A stretch of 64,000 bases of DNA from positions 1,427,510-1,491,509 of the forward strand of contig JANPWX010000172.1 in the NCBI GenBank assembly GCA_024734555.1. Reading direction: 5' to 3'. Each line of letters opens with the position of its first letter. Within the stretch, counting starts at the first letter, position 1. Origin of the DNA: Trochalopteron elliotii (taxonomy: Eukaryota > Chordata > Aves > Passeriformes > Leiothrichidae). A program made the position numbers and the translations under genes. Under the pieces are notes generated by a model, which was not told the DNA's origin, searched no databases, and was given only the letters and a program-made list of their open reading frames with translations. Shown here piece by piece: positions 13,201 to 24,240 of this stretch.

Positions 13201-16200
13201 CTTTCCTTTCTGTTCCTTTAGGAATAGAATTTGACCTGATTTCCCACAAAGGAGAGGCCATAGGACCATTTTTCCATCAAATCCTGTCTGTCTCAGTAAC
13301 CCAGCCACAAATCCTCAAAGCAAGGTGCTTGTCAATTTCCTACAAATACCAAGAAGAATGGGTATTGCTGTGAGTACTCTCCGTCCTCACACTGAAATCA
13401 GCACTACTGCCTGTCTGCACAAATTTTCACTGGTCCAAACTACTTACAAGTAAAAACCTTTTCAATCCTGTTCCGGGCAATGTCACCTCAATACATCTCC
13501 TCTCCCAACTGCAGAGACACAGGCAGCTCATGCTCACAGCCTCTTCTCCACTTCATTTATTATGTGCACTAGTCTGATGTCTTCCATAAAAGTACTGCTT
13601 GTTGCAAGTGAGAGCCTTCACCCAGCTTTGTTCCTGCTCTAATAGAGACCTCTAGATGAATGTCAGAGACTAAAATCTACCAGACCTCACTCTGCCATTT
13701 TCCATCCACGCACAGATGCATATTTCTTTTGTTAGTCCATTTCAAATATAACCTCTCTGACCTACTTCTTACAGAACACAGCATCTGCAATAGTTTATTG
13801 ATCACATTTCACTATTTTCCCTACAGAATAACCTGACATGTACTTCACAGAACATCCTCCCTAAGAATACCAGAGATTCTTCAGACTGCAAGTGACAGGT
13901 AGTTTCTCTATTTTCTATCTGACATGCTCCATATTTTTTAAGCCACAGGCACACACAATTTCTTTTATTCATCCCTGTCTCACAACACTTTGTGACTTCG
14001 CATTACTTCATGTAGCAGCTTAGGTAGAAAACTGAATGGTTTTCTCATCATGCTCATAAATGCTCAAGGAGTTTAAACAATAAATCACAAAATGGTCTGA
14101 ATTTCCACTGCGTTCAGATTAAGAATAGACACTTATTTTTGTCTCCGTATGGATAACAATATGCAGTTTCATTAATTCAACTAAAATGCAACATGCAACA
14201 GTATGAAAGTATCTTTCAGCCATGCCAGAGCATGCTGCTAAAAACAATTACAAACAACTCTTTTCCTAATATGCTACTCATAGAGTCAGGAATCATTCAC
14301 ATGAAATGATGGAAGTATGACAGGCAATTTTTTTCTGCAGCTGACTGACTGACTGCTATCACTGTCCTCTCAGATCTTCTCTTTAAATCATCTTCCATGA
14401 CTTCTAGTGAAATGGTAAAAACAAACAAGCAAATTTGTTTATATAGGAGAAGTACAGGGATTATAATATCCTCACAACCCTTTTTACTGTAGGGAAGAAG
14501 AGCAGTTGAGGATGGACAGTCATCTGGTCTAACCTGCCTGCTTTAGCAGGGTCACCCAGCACAGTCTGCCCAGGATCATATCTCCAAGGTGGGGAACTCC
14601 ACAGCCTTCTCAGGCAACCTTGTGCTCAGTCAACCTCACAGTGAAAAAGAGTTTCCTGATGCTCAGACAAAGCTTCCTGTGTCTCACATTGTGCCTATTG
14701 CTTTCTGCTCTTTCTGGTCTCTGGGCACCACTGAAAAGTGGCTCATCCAGCCCATATTTCAGCTTCTCTAAGAGGACCTTATGGCAGACAGTACTGAAAG
14801 CCTTAAAATAGAAGATGGAATATACTCTCAAATCCATAGCAATCCAAGTGAGCTAAAGGCACAGGACTCAGCCCCAAATAATGTATATATCAGTATGTTA
14901 CATGCTCTGTGAACTAGCAAGCACTATGTAATACAAAATCAAAAATTATGTAAAGGGAAATATGCCAAGTCTGTGTACCTAAAACTATAATTTACCTTTA
15001 TTTCAGGTACTGTATACTATGTTAGTAAGTGTGCTCTGCATTTACAATGTCACTGCTTCTGCAAACCAGGAAGCATTTCATCCCACATCCTTCAGCTGTC
15101 ACCCTTTTTCAGAAAAATGAGCCAATGCAGCACCTGCAATCTAATTAAAAGATCAGTAAGGTTCTCCTTCAGAAGGTTCACCTAAGAAGTGACAAGAAAC
15201 CGATTTGCTGCCACTGAGCACTTTCAGCTTGCTCAACTCTGAAGACTCACATGACTTAGCTCAAAAAGCACATCAGCTTTGACTTTTTAGAGTTTACTGC
15301 TACTCATCTGCAACTGTGACTTAATCAGACTAACAGAAGGGCATTTTAAAAATGCAACTTAAGTAGGTTATATATGTAGAAATAATAAATGAAGCAATGA
15401 TTGATCAAACAAGCACAAGCACCACATGTCGTTAAATGACATCAAGAACATTTTGCTGCCTCGCATTTCACAAGGCCTGACAGGTCAACACGCTCTTTTA
15501 AGTACTGTAATGCTCTGCATCCAAAAATCACTAACTTGTAGGCATCAGCACTCCTGAATTCCACATAATACTCATGAATGAGATGAAAGCTTGAAGCTCG
15601 GACACAATCAATCATAAATCATAGAATATTTATGAAGAAGTAAGTAGAATTTCATATATAAGGCATTGCCAACAATTTCCAGTGAGCCTCTCCATTACAC
15701 TGGAGAAAAAAATAAAAATTCTGCTATCCTCATCATTTTCAGTGACCTAGCAGAAGGCAGACTGACTCACTTTCAATTTTACACTGTGCATCATAAGCTT
15801 TAATAAACTATGAGCATCTTGTTTATGAACTAAGACGTAATGCCTTGCATAAAGTGGCACACGCATCAACTTCAGTTACAGTTACACACAGAGCTACTGA
15901 TTTTCAACACTCAAAAGAAAGTAACATATTTCTGAGTATTTAGTTACATAAAGTACTGTAACTCCAAGATGTGCTGATTTGCTGCGGGAGGATTCCTTTT
16001 GTGTACAGAGCAGGTAACTTCAAGTAAAAGCTTACTGATCCTAAATCAAAGTAACTCTAGCTTGTTTCTCCATAGGACTCTATCTAGTGCTAAAAGAAAG
16101 ACTCTAAATCTTGACTGACACTATTTTCTTGATACTAGATGCAGATTAATTTTACAGGCTTGGTATGCACATTTAGCCCAGTATTTTCTGCTTTTAAAAA

Positions 16201-18746
16201 GGCATTTAGTACAAAGACAGCAAGGTGCCTAATTAGAATAAATTTGTTGAGTTGCAAATGCTCACAATAAAAAGAACACCAGTCATTTGTTCCCATGAAA
16301 ATGGAGAATTGATTATTTCTAGAACATCAGTGTATATAAAGCAAATTTACACTGCTTCTGACATCTTCTGCATTGACAGCAAAACCTCTCATCTTTATCT
16401 TCAGAGCATCAGCAAAGGCTATTCACATTCATTACAGCCCCTGCTAGAGATCTAGAGTACAATGCTGTCACCAAGGAAGCACCCTCATCTGCCATGAGTC
16501 ACGACCTGCAATAGAGAGCAGACCCCTGACTTGTCAGCTGGCTGCCAAATAGGCTTTGGTCCATGACACACTCATTGCAACATGAAACAGATCCGATTTC
16601 AGAGCAGGACGGGAAGTGAGGAAGTGTTGTATATCTTGCAAAATAAAGAATATGGTTCCCTTCAGTTAATACAGTGTATAACAGGAAGCAACAGATAAAT
16701 GTTTTATTCAGCTAGTAGAATATGCCTTGACTATGCTTTGCTATTCCTTTAACTTCAAATAATCCTTTCTAGCATGGTCACTCACATAGACAAAACTCCA
16801 AAGCTTGAATACAAGAACATTAGCAGTTCTGAATTCAATTTCCATATTTGATGCCTCAGTAACACAGAGAACTAATTCCTTCTTTTCCCAGACTGTTACC
16901 CCAGTACAGTCCCCCAAAGAAGGGAGGATTTGGTTCTTGTCCCAGGTGATAATTCATGCAAAAACATAAAATGAAACTACAGAGAGATGTTTTTAAAACA
17001 AGGAAAGTCTGACTAACAAGATTTCAAAAAAAGGAAAATTTCATTTTTGTATATATGATTTATCCTGAATATGAAAACTTAAAATAAAAATAATTTTCAA
17101 ACTGTGGCAACACTACAAAATCAACTGGTTGGTGATCACAGCTGGCCCAAGTCTTTTCAGCTCCATAATCTCTCCTGGCCACTACAATACCCACATTAGA
17201 AACATACCTGTCCTTGACATCTTTCATAAGCTGCTGCAAGTCAATCTCCTGCTTCCTCAGGTTTCCAAATGAGGACTGGTTTTCCACGTAGCCCCTCCCT
17301 CCAGCTCCCAGGCTGATCTTCACAAACGATGCTTCAATACTTGCTTGAGCAAAATCTTCAAATTTCCCCATATATTTTGCAAAGTCAGACTCCACAATCA
17401 CTAGGAAAGCAATAACAGTAATTTCTGTGAAGTGCTCAAACCATCCTTAAGTGATTAGAGGAACAAATACAGAAAATATGAGAAGTTAGTGAAGGCAAGG
17501 AACAGTATGAAGAGGTAAATAATGAAATTTACATCTCTACAACTCTTGCATCTGCTCTCTTCATCCTCTTTTCTCTACTATCTTTTGTATTTTGCCATTT
17601 TAGGAAAGCATAAGGTGACTGAAGTGCTGAACTCAGACACTATGAAATATTTATAAAGAATGATTGAAAGTTATTTCAGCTACAAAGAAAACGACAAAGC
17701 AGACCTTCCTGTTCAATGGTGCCAGTATTTTGGCATTATTTTGACACATCTCATGACAGGGCTGTCCCAAAACTCACCAAAAACCAATGGAAAAATCTAA
17801 CTGGTTTAAAACAACTCTGAATTTTATATACCTAAAAAAGCAGAGAACTGACTCAGAATCAGCTAATTTTCCAAGCCAGCTACAATTAACATCTTATGTT
17901 AGGGACTTATTATTTTCCTATATGGAATTATATTTCTGGACATATCCAGAAACATGGGATTCCACCTCATTAATCTTAAAACATGGGTGGGACTGCTACA
18001 GTTGGATGAAGAAAAAAGTACAAGGGTCAACCTTTTTTAACAGTGTCTTTGTGCAATACAAACAGAATGGGTGGTAAAACTCACTTGGCCGGGCCTGGAA
18101 GCATTCCCTGGGCTACTAACACCAACAAGAAATTGTTTATTTGCTGCTTTTGACCTGGAGCACCCTACAGTTTCACACTACTATCACATACAATCCCCTA
18201 TAATATTCTAGGGATATTCCTGTGGCTGCAGACAGCATTGTTATTAAACAGTAGGACTGTACAGCCTTGACAACCTTCAGCATTCAATTTAATACTCTAC
18301 CCTACTCTACTCGGGCAAAACTTTTTTTAACCAACATTCATGACTACCAGTTTTAGTTACACAAATGATCAAGTGAGAAAACATCCATTCATCCCATTCC
18401 CATGGATGGAGGATTCCTTCAGAGCACTCCTCTGAAATGAGCCCTCTAATAACAAAATTAAGAATAATAACAAAACAGATTAGGGATTGTACTGTTTTTA
18501 TCTGCACTAATAGTGCTGCCTGAGTACAGCTTTACCTGGTTTTACTGGTTTGTCTTCAGTAAGGACATCACTCAGGGTGACTGTCAAGAAATGATACTTG
18601 GGCTTCTGCCAGCACCAGAATCTCCTCTTCTTCGTAACTAAGCTCAAAAGCTGCAGCTTGTCTGACGCGTTCAAGTGGGAGACAGGGATCAAGTCACCTC
18701 CACTGTCAGTCTCTCTCACGAAATTCTTCGTTGCTTTTGCAAACAT
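1..18746 (-). CDS. GSDME: Gasdermin E, exons 2-8 (3' end of gene outside window)
   Basis: Gasdermin E is a cytosolic two-domain protein. After caspase-3 cuts the linker, the N-terminal domain binds acidic lipids and forms plasma-membrane pores, causing secondary necrosis or pyroptosis. Seven coding exons were traced: 18536-18746, 17208-17400, 9467-9638, 8355-8475, 3356-3544, 1594-1721 and 1290-1476. They give 1201 nt (400 residues plus one base) with no stop and consistent phases. The N-terminus (MFAKATKNF), the [10 protein letters not shown] segment, [11 protein letters not shown] and the C-terminal [13 protein letters not shown] helix match vertebrate GSDME closely. Human GSDME is 496 residues, so about 95 residues (exons 9-10) must lie left of base 1; I found no convincing match to them in 1-1289. 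The pore-forming domain is residues 1 to about 260, the variable linker about 245-290, and the inhibitory domain follows. The identity is very secure; exact splice points are reading-frame-based. Confidence 0.96.
1290..1476 (-). CDS. GSDME: GSDME exon 8 (residues 339-400)
   Basis: After a TTCTTTCAG acceptor the exon encodes a C-terminal domain helix bundle including [20 protein letters not shown] and ends LLISAIS with a TCTG|GTATGT donor, phase 1. Intron 7, which separates it from exon 7, is only 117 bp (1477-1593), in contrast to the 7.6 kb intron 3. The next exon would need to supply two bases to complete its last codon. Confidence 0.93.
1594..1721 (-). CDS. GSDME: GSDME exon 7 (residues 296-338)
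   Basis: It encodes [20 protein letters not shown] and a helical segment ending GDM, the start of the autoinhibitory C-terminal domain. The donor ATG|GTAAGA is strong. The acceptor is the second of two close AGs (TTGAG then AAAG); only the second keeps frame and gives the same residue count as human between the Lys-Gln and the Phe. It ends in phase 0. Confidence 0.92.
1722..3355 (-). other. GSDME intron 6
   Basis: An AT-rich intron of 1634 bp with several short A and T runs. I see no exon, RNA gene or recognisable element in it. Confidence 0.8.
3356..3544 (-). CDS. GSDME: GSDME exon 6, interdomain linker with caspase-type site (residues 233-295)
   Basis: The exon begins [16 protein letters not shown], matching the end of the pore-forming domain, and runs through the linker to SISILKQ. 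The linker holds YQPD at residues 267-270 and DAVD at 270-273 (bases 3423-3434), overlapping by one Asp. Human GSDME is cut by caspase-3 after a DMPD motif at the equivalent place. The linker is a few residues longer than human. Splice sites are TTACAG|AG and CAAG|GTATCA. Confidence 0.95.
3905..4618 (-). mobile_element. CR1 LINE fragment, 5'-truncated
   Basis: Read on the plus strand this is the reverse complement of a CR1 3' part. It starts with AATCACAGAAT and GTTGGAAGGAGCCC, then ACGTCCAACTCCTGGCCCTGC, and continues through the blocks CTCTTCTCCAGGCTGAACAG and CCAGCTCCTCATTCC. The element therefore points left, with its 3' end at about 3905 and its truncated 5' end near 4618. It carries many substitutions and frame breaks and encodes no intact protein. 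CR1 is the dominant non-LTR retrotransposon of birds and reptiles. Confidence 0.88.
4609..4638. repeat. Perfect 11-bp inverted repeat at the CR1 truncation point
   Basis: TTTCTACCCAC at 4609-4619 and its exact reverse complement at 4628-4638 flank an 8-nt loop. It coincides with the truncated 5' end of the CR1 fragment. Confidence 0.85.
7815..8125 (+). mobile_element. Degraded CR1 LINE 3' fragment
   Basis: The plus strand has the CR1 landmark AACAGGCTGCCCAGAGGAGT followed by GATGGAATCTCTGTCTCTG, which corresponds to the 3' end of the CR1 reading frame and its tail. Downstream similarity decays (GGCCCTGCCTTGAGCAAAGG). The boundaries are approximate, and the copy is old. Confidence 0.7.
8355..8475 (-). 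CDS. GSDME: GSDME exon 5 (residues 193-232)
   Basis: The acceptor is CTTGTAG and the donor G|GTAAGTG. The encoded peptide has the conserved [18 protein letters not shown] core, followed by KQNGQF. This exon completes much of the beta-sheet of the pore-forming domain. It ends with one base, completed by AG of exon 6 to give Glu. Confidence 0.95.
9467..9638 (-). CDS. GSDME: GSDME exon 4 (residues 135-192)
   Basis: The exon follows a TTTCTTTTTCAG acceptor and ends at a strong CAG|GTAAAA donor right after KTVQ, the same place as in human. It encodes the [17 protein letters not shown] and VGGMMG segments, part of the transmembrane beta-hairpin region of the gasdermin pore. The reading frame runs on past the donor for a while but loses family similarity there. 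It ends in phase 0. Confidence 0.95.
9639..17207 (-). other. GSDME intron 3 (7.6 kb)
   Basis: The largest intron of the gene in this window. It holds a CR1 fragment at about 14505-14830. The segment 11690-12060 is more GC-rich than its surroundings, but I could not identify it. No exon with gasdermin similarity was found inside. Confidence 0.75.
14505..14830 (-). mobile_element. CR1 LINE fragment
   Basis: Plus-strand text such as CATCTGGTCTAACCTGCCTG, CAGCACAGTCTGCCCAGGAT and GGCTCATCCAGCCCATATTT is the reverse complement of CR1-type sequence, so the element points left. The distal part (ACCTTATGGCAGACAGTACT) continues the CR1 body. It is diverged, with no intact frame, and the edges are approximate. 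Confidence 0.65.
17208..17400 (-). CDS. GSDME: GSDME exon 3 (residues 71-134)
   Basis: The acceptor TTTCCTAG and donor CAG|GTATGT are clear. The peptide begins [13 protein letters not shown] and contains [18 protein letters not shown], the conserved strand and helix elements of the gasdermin N domain. The exon starts in phase 1 and ends with two bases (AG), completed by A of exon 4 to give Arg. Confidence 0.96.
17401..18535 (-). other. GSDME intron 2
   Basis: A 1135-bp AT-rich intron with nothing recognisable apart from its splice ends. Confidence 0.85.
18536..18746 (-). CDS. GSDME: GSDME exon 2, first coding exon (residues 1-70)
   Basis: The start codon is at 18744-18746 and the exon probably begins at 18766, after a TTTTTTCAG acceptor, giving 20 nt of 5' UTR. 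The donor is CCAG|GTAAAG at 18535. It encodes the amphipathic N-terminus, which contacts membrane in gasdermin pores, and the basic [13 protein letters not shown] stretch. The exon ends in phase 1, so its last G joins TG of the next exon to encode Val. The start is the one used by all vertebrate GSDME proteins. Confidence 0.96.
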
Positions 18747-18766
18747 TGTGGGGGATCAACTAAAGC
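18747..18766 (-). other. GSDME: GSDME 5' UTR part of exon 2
   Basis: A pyrimidine-rich acceptor ending in CAG lies just upstream (18767-18769), leaving 20 nt of leader before the ATG. This implies a separate non-coding exon 1 further upstream, probably in the CpG island near 22-23 kb or in the assembly gap. Confidence 0.65.
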
Positions 18767-21700
18767 CTGAAAAAACACAACTGTTTTCAAACAACTACAG
18801 TAGGAAAGTATAAATATTTACACTGTCCTTTCAAGAAGTTCTTCACAGAATTGCTACTAACGAAGGAACACCATAGTGATTTTCACCCTGTCTTCTCCAC
18901 TCTGAGCTGGGAAGGAGCTCAAATCACTCGTTCCCAGTGTAAGTTTTCTCAGTAACTAGTAAAAGAATTCTAATTAAGAGGAACATTCACAGGTTGTTAA
19001 TCTGTTAGGGAGGAAAAACTGACACATCTTACCTGAATTTCTATGAAAAAGCATCTACTAACGAGCACCCCCGTAGAGACCAGCTGCGATGAGGAGAGCA
19101 CTGGGGCAATGGCAGAGGATTTCTGTCTCCCCACAGGATCCTTCTTTTATTACCTAACATAAAACTTACTCCACATAAAGAGTAAGTTACAAGGCAATTA
19201 GGTATTACTCACACAAATTATCTTGGTCTTTTTAATAGGTAGTAAACATATGGAGGGATAATAACAACTGTTCTATAAAAAGCACCAAATAGGTGAGCTG
19301 GCATCTTTGTTACTAAATTTTGTTTCTGAACTACACCCCCGGAAAGTTCCAATTATTTTTTTTATTTATGAACTCTTTTTTACTTTCAATGTTTTCCAAT
19401 TTTCTATTTTTCCTTTGCATAACTACAGCTATATTGAACATACATTATTTGCAACTGTTGTTCACAACTGTTATTCATATCCCCTACACAACTATATACA
19501 TTATCTTACTGTTGCTTTGCAATGATTTTAATTAAAAGTTACCAGCATCTCTTATCATGTAAGGTTTTCCTTATCCCCAGGAATGTATTCTACTGTATTT
19601 ACAAGGAATGTTTTCCAGTAAGGGAGACTGGCTAAAGACACAGAAGAAATGGTAAAAATGACCATTCATAGGTGCTAAACACACAATTCAAATAAATTAA
19701 TATGTGATCTCTCTAGTTTTTCAACTCTGTTACCTGAGCTAATGATATCTCCAGAATTAAATCAGTTTGGGTTTTTTTTTTTTTTTCATCCAGCAGCATT
19801 CCTTTAAGTCCTCCAGCTGACACTGACTGGAAAGTTCAGCTAAGATCATAAGATGCCTCAGCTGGGTATCCACACTTTCATTATTAATTACCTGTCTTGC
19901 TCCACACAGATCTGAGATTTGTCATTTACGAACACAGGCCAGAGTAAGATAGAACAGACTTCAAACAAAAAACGATACTGCAGTGAGCACTCACGATTAT
20001 TGACAGAAAATGGAAACCTTTATACAGATTATTAGTGCTTGGACCACAGGTTCCATGTTTTAGTATTAGGAAAAAAAGCCTTTTTGCAGATGCAAACTTA
20101 CCTTTTCGTTAGTTTCTCCCAAATCCCATTTCAGATATTCCACACAGTATTTACCAATCCATGATGAGGCATTTACCTCCTGTGAATCCTCTACGGCCTA
20201 GTCTGCATAACAAATAAAGGGTGTTTTCCAACAACACCTGCATCAAATGGATTTGAGCAATGTCTAAGTCACATAACATTTTACTGGAGTCTTCTGAGGA
20301 TTTCACTGTAACTGCAGCTGCAGCAAACCCCGCAGCACCACCTCAGCTGTAGGCACTGGGAATATTTTCACTGACTTTCTTGTTCTCTGACTTTTTCCTA
20401 AACTGAACTCAGACTGATTTTTTGCATTCTTATATGTCTCCTCCTTAATTTCCCTGGTTTTAATCTCAGTGAGAACACTTTTACCAGAATAAAGCAATGC
20501 AGATCCACTGCTGCAGCAAAGAAAACAACCCAAATAAAACTTCAAAACCAAAACTAGTTTCCTTTATCCACAGGACTTCTTTTGCAGAAGTCTAAAATTC
20601 TCACTGCCTGCATTAGCTGCCTTTGCCCAGGCTAACCTTTTATAAACATTTCTGTACTCTACATGACTGCTCACTCACCCTGATCCCCTTGCCAGCTCAC
20701 ATGCACACAGTCTCTGAAAAAAAAGGAAGGCCACCAATTTCTGAGTTTATCATTAAAAAAAAAATCGAAAAATCAGGTCCTAATATTTGGCATTCTAACA
20801 AACTCACTAAATCTCATGAGAGGAATCACTGCACCAGTCTGTAAAACATCCAATTCACAGTGTCTTACCTTCACTCCCCCCATCACCACTCTTGACTAGC
20901 AAAAGGAACATCCAGGGAAGAGGACAGAGTGATTCTGAGGACTAACAAGACTCACCAGGCAGGAGAGATGGGGGTTTTCAGCCTCAAAATGATGGCAATG
21001 TCTCCCACAGTTTGCTGTGCTGGTAATGTCTTTGTAGGGAGCATATTTTCCTGGTGTAGGTGCACCTGCAAATAAAGAATATTCTATCCAAATTCCTGCT
21101 TATTTCTCTTTGGATATAGCACCTTTAATACCAATTTGACAATGCCCCAAAATACCTTGCTTCACTACTTCCCAGAACAAAGACACACAGCATTTATGCC
21201 CCAAGCCAACATCAGGGAAGTAATACAGCCACAAGGCTCAACGGCATCCTGACCAAATGGACATGGAGTGGGACAGACCCAGCACCAAGAAAACTCTGCC
21301 TTGGGAGCTTCTTCCTCTGGAAATTTTAATAGAGCTGTGCTTGGTCTGTCAGAAATGAAAGGGAAGGTATCAAGCTGGTAGGAAATGCCTGTCAGAGTGA
21401 ATTCACTCTTGCAGATTGATAGCTAGGCATGAAAGCAGAAAAGGAAGTAGGAGTATCTTCCTTGTCTACCGAAAAATCTAAAATTAGCCTGAACCTGGGC
21501 TACAGGAGGATTATTTAATGGCAAGGATGAGATCAAATGAATATCATGAAACCAATTTCGCTGTTTACCTAAACAAACAAATCTCACTCTGCTTCTTTCC
21601 TCTGTAGTTCCCTAACTCAGTATAGTGGGACATTAAATCCAACGCAACATTCAATGAGCAATCGGTGTTGCCTCTGCCAGTGCAGAAGAAACCAATTGCC

Positions 21701-22050
21701 TGTATTTCTTACATTCTGCATCTTTCACATAAAATACTTTTTTCTTTCTTTTTCATTTAACGTAAGATTACACCACACACTGGGCACAGTACACAGGGAA
21801 TTTGGTAGCACGGGGACAACTGGATTGCCAAATGCCAGCACACCCCTTCCCACAGTCCAAGCTGTAAGGAAACACAATGCCTGAAGGCCAGAGAGGAGCC
21901 TCAGTGCTGGAAGAGCTGTTAGGCATTAACCACACTGCGTAGGAGTGGTAATGGCCTTGGAATCCTAAAGGAGTATGAGTCTGGATCGGAAGGGAACTGG
22001 AGCATGGAAGCGATGATATGCATATTACATGTTTTACTAAAGAATATGAG
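18767..22050 (-). other. Probable GSDME intron 1
   Basis: AT-rich DNA between the exon 2 acceptor and the CpG island. No coding exon was recognised. It is called intron because an acceptor precedes exon 2 and the nearest promoter-like sequence lies at about 22-23 kb. Confidence 0.55.
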
Positions 22051-22099
22051 AGTTACTTTCACCTCCTTTCTAGATAATTAAAATTAAAAAGCAAAAAAA

Positions 22100-23250
22100 C
22101 AGCACGCATTAGAGCTAATACACAAAGCCTAGCAGCGCTGCCCACACAATGTATTACAGTCTTTGAACGCACGCGGTTCCCAAAAACACATCCAAAAGGT
22201 TTTAGCCGAGGGTGAAGCCCTCTGTTTGTTCCTCGAGGACTCTGCAGCACGTGCCTCCACAGACCGGTGCTGCAGGCTCGGGCACCCCGGGGAGATGCGG
22301 CGCCTTTCCCTGGCGGTGGGCGCCGTCCTGCAGGGTGCGAGCGCTGTGGGAAGGCCCCGCGCTGCCCCGGCGCTGGGTGCGCNNNNNNNNNNNNNNNNNN
22401 NNNNNNNNNNNNNNNNNNNNNNNNNNNNNNNNNNNNNNNNNNNNNNNNNNNNNNNNNNNNNNNNNNNNNNNNNNNNNNNNNNNNNNNNNNNNNNNNNNNN
22501 NNNNNNNNNNNNNNNNNNNNNNNNNNNNNNNNNNNNNNNNNNNNNNNNNNNNNNNNNNNNNNNNNNNNNNNNNNNNNNNNNNNNNNNNNNNNNNNNNNNN
22601 NNNNNNNNNNNNNNNNNNNNNNNNNNNNNNNNNNNNNNNNNNNNNNNNNNNNNNNNNNNNNNNNNNNNNNNNNNNNNNNNNNNNNNNNNNNNNNNNNNNN
22701 NNNNNNNNNNNNNNNNNNNNNNNNNNNNNNNNNNNNNNNNNNNNNNNNNNNNNNNNNNNNNNNNNNNNNNNNNNNNNNNNNNGAGAGCCGCGCCCGGGGC
22801 GCCTCCGCCATGTTGAGGCGCGGAGCCGCCGCCCAGCCCAGGGCGCGTCCCTGCGAACCCTCGGGGCGGCTTCTGCCTCCCTCGCCATCCCGCCCATCTG
22901 CCCCAGGTTCCTGGAGCGTTTACCGTCCTGCCGTGAGGGCTGCAGGTGTCCCTCTGCAGGGGGCGGTGGCCCGACACAACCTCCCCGCCGCAGGTCTCGG
23001 TTGTGGGGCAGCCCTATGAGCGGGACGCTGGACAATTCCCACTGGGCTAGGACAGAGCGCTTTGTATGGCTGCACCCTGGCAGATAAAAGTGGCAGCTGT
23101 CTTTCTCTGCAGCGTGACAGCGATGTTCTGTGACACAAGTGATAAGGACAGCTCTGTGACAGCCTCTCAAGCCCGGCTCGGGTCGCCCGTGGTCAGAAGT
23201 GCACGGGGCCAGTGCCACGATTTTGGCTGCGAATTGCAACTCTGGGTTGG
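22100..23250 (-). promoter_or_regulatory. CpG island, likely GSDME promoter and exon 1
   Basis: GC content and CpG frequency rise sharply on both sides of the 400-N gap, for example CGGGCACCCCGGGGAGATGC at about 22279 and the CpG-rich run at 22783-22870, against an AT-rich background elsewhere. It lies about 4 kb upstream of the first GSDME coding exon, and no other gene start is recognised in the window. On the minus strand CAACATGGCGGAG at about 22803-22815 resembles the YY1 element often found just downstream of vertebrate start sites. The exact transcription start and the exon 1 donor were not found and may be in the gap. Confidence 0.65.
22383..22782. other. Assembly gap (400 N)
   Basis: Exactly 400 undetermined bases inside the GC-rich island. 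The gap may be a placeholder of set size. GC-rich promoter DNA of birds is often missing from assemblies. Confidence 1.
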
Positions 23251-23879
23251 CACTGCGGACCTTGGGAAGGCGCCGTGGACTGAACGGGAGCTCCCAAGTC
23301 AAGGTCCCCAGTCCAGGGACCTTGAACAGCAGCAGTGTGGAAAATGAGAAGTGTGGTCAGTGGAGCCTGGGGCAGGTTCGTGAACCGCAGTGTGAAATAC
23401 TGAGCGCCGTCACAGTATCTCAGCCGTCTGAAAACACCACAGTGAAAAAAATTTGGTTGTTTATGATAGATGCCAAAGGAGTGATCCTGTGAGAAACAGA
23501 TGAGTTTGCAGAAACCCAAAGAGTAGGTTTTTTCACGATAATAAATATCAAATAAATCTTTTTCAAGTGAACCACGCTGCAGGCTGAGTACTTCCCTTGT
23601 GGTTTAAACAGAGAGCATTTGAGGCTGGGGGTAAAGTCACAAATGTTACATCGCCAGACTTGCATGGGCTAACACCCTGACTTTGGAACAAAGGGAAGGT
23701 GAAAGCTTAATGTCTTTAAATGAACAGTCCTGGGTGAAAGGTGTCAGTAGATGCACATAGCTAAAGTAGATGAATTTCTTCCCTTTAGCTACATGCAGTA
23801 TCCAAACCTTCCAATGAATTTCAGCTGATTTTAATCCATCACCTGTGTCACCACTTGTGTCAGGTGCACACGTTCTGGG

Positions 23880-24240
23880 TCATCACTTACGGCAGTCTCA
23901 GGGCACCTGAGAAATGAAGCAGACGCAGCAGCTCAAGGGGAAGCTTCTACTACTACTTTATTCTAAAAATTTGACTTTATATATACATTTTTAAAAAGGC
24001 CAGAGATTGGCTACACAGGTTGCCACCTCTTGACCTGGATGGTGAACATCACTGTCTATCACATTTCTCCTCCCAGAGGACAAGAATGCAAACAATAGAT
24101 AAGTGCTAAAAATATACATTATTTTTGTGAAGCTGCGTGAGAAACTCCAGTTCAAGAGTATAAACAACAAAAAGACTTCTGCATCAGGGTGACAATCACC
24201 CCTTTCTGATTTCCACAGGTGACGTATTTATTGATTCAAT
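23880..24240 (-). mobile_element. Possible LTR remnant
   Basis: The stretch with TTCTACTACTACTTTATTC, the T/A-rich TTTATATATACATTTTTAAA and GGTTGCCACCTCTTGACCTG reads like the 3' part of an avian LTR on the minus strand, with AATAAA supplied by TTTATT. I could not find clear TG/CA ends or a target duplication, so this is weak. Confidence 0.25.

Noticed and set aside
22059..23302. Several very long open frames on both strands across the CpG island
   Set aside because: Their length comes from the 400 N, which contain no stop codons; the flanks show no recognisable protein.
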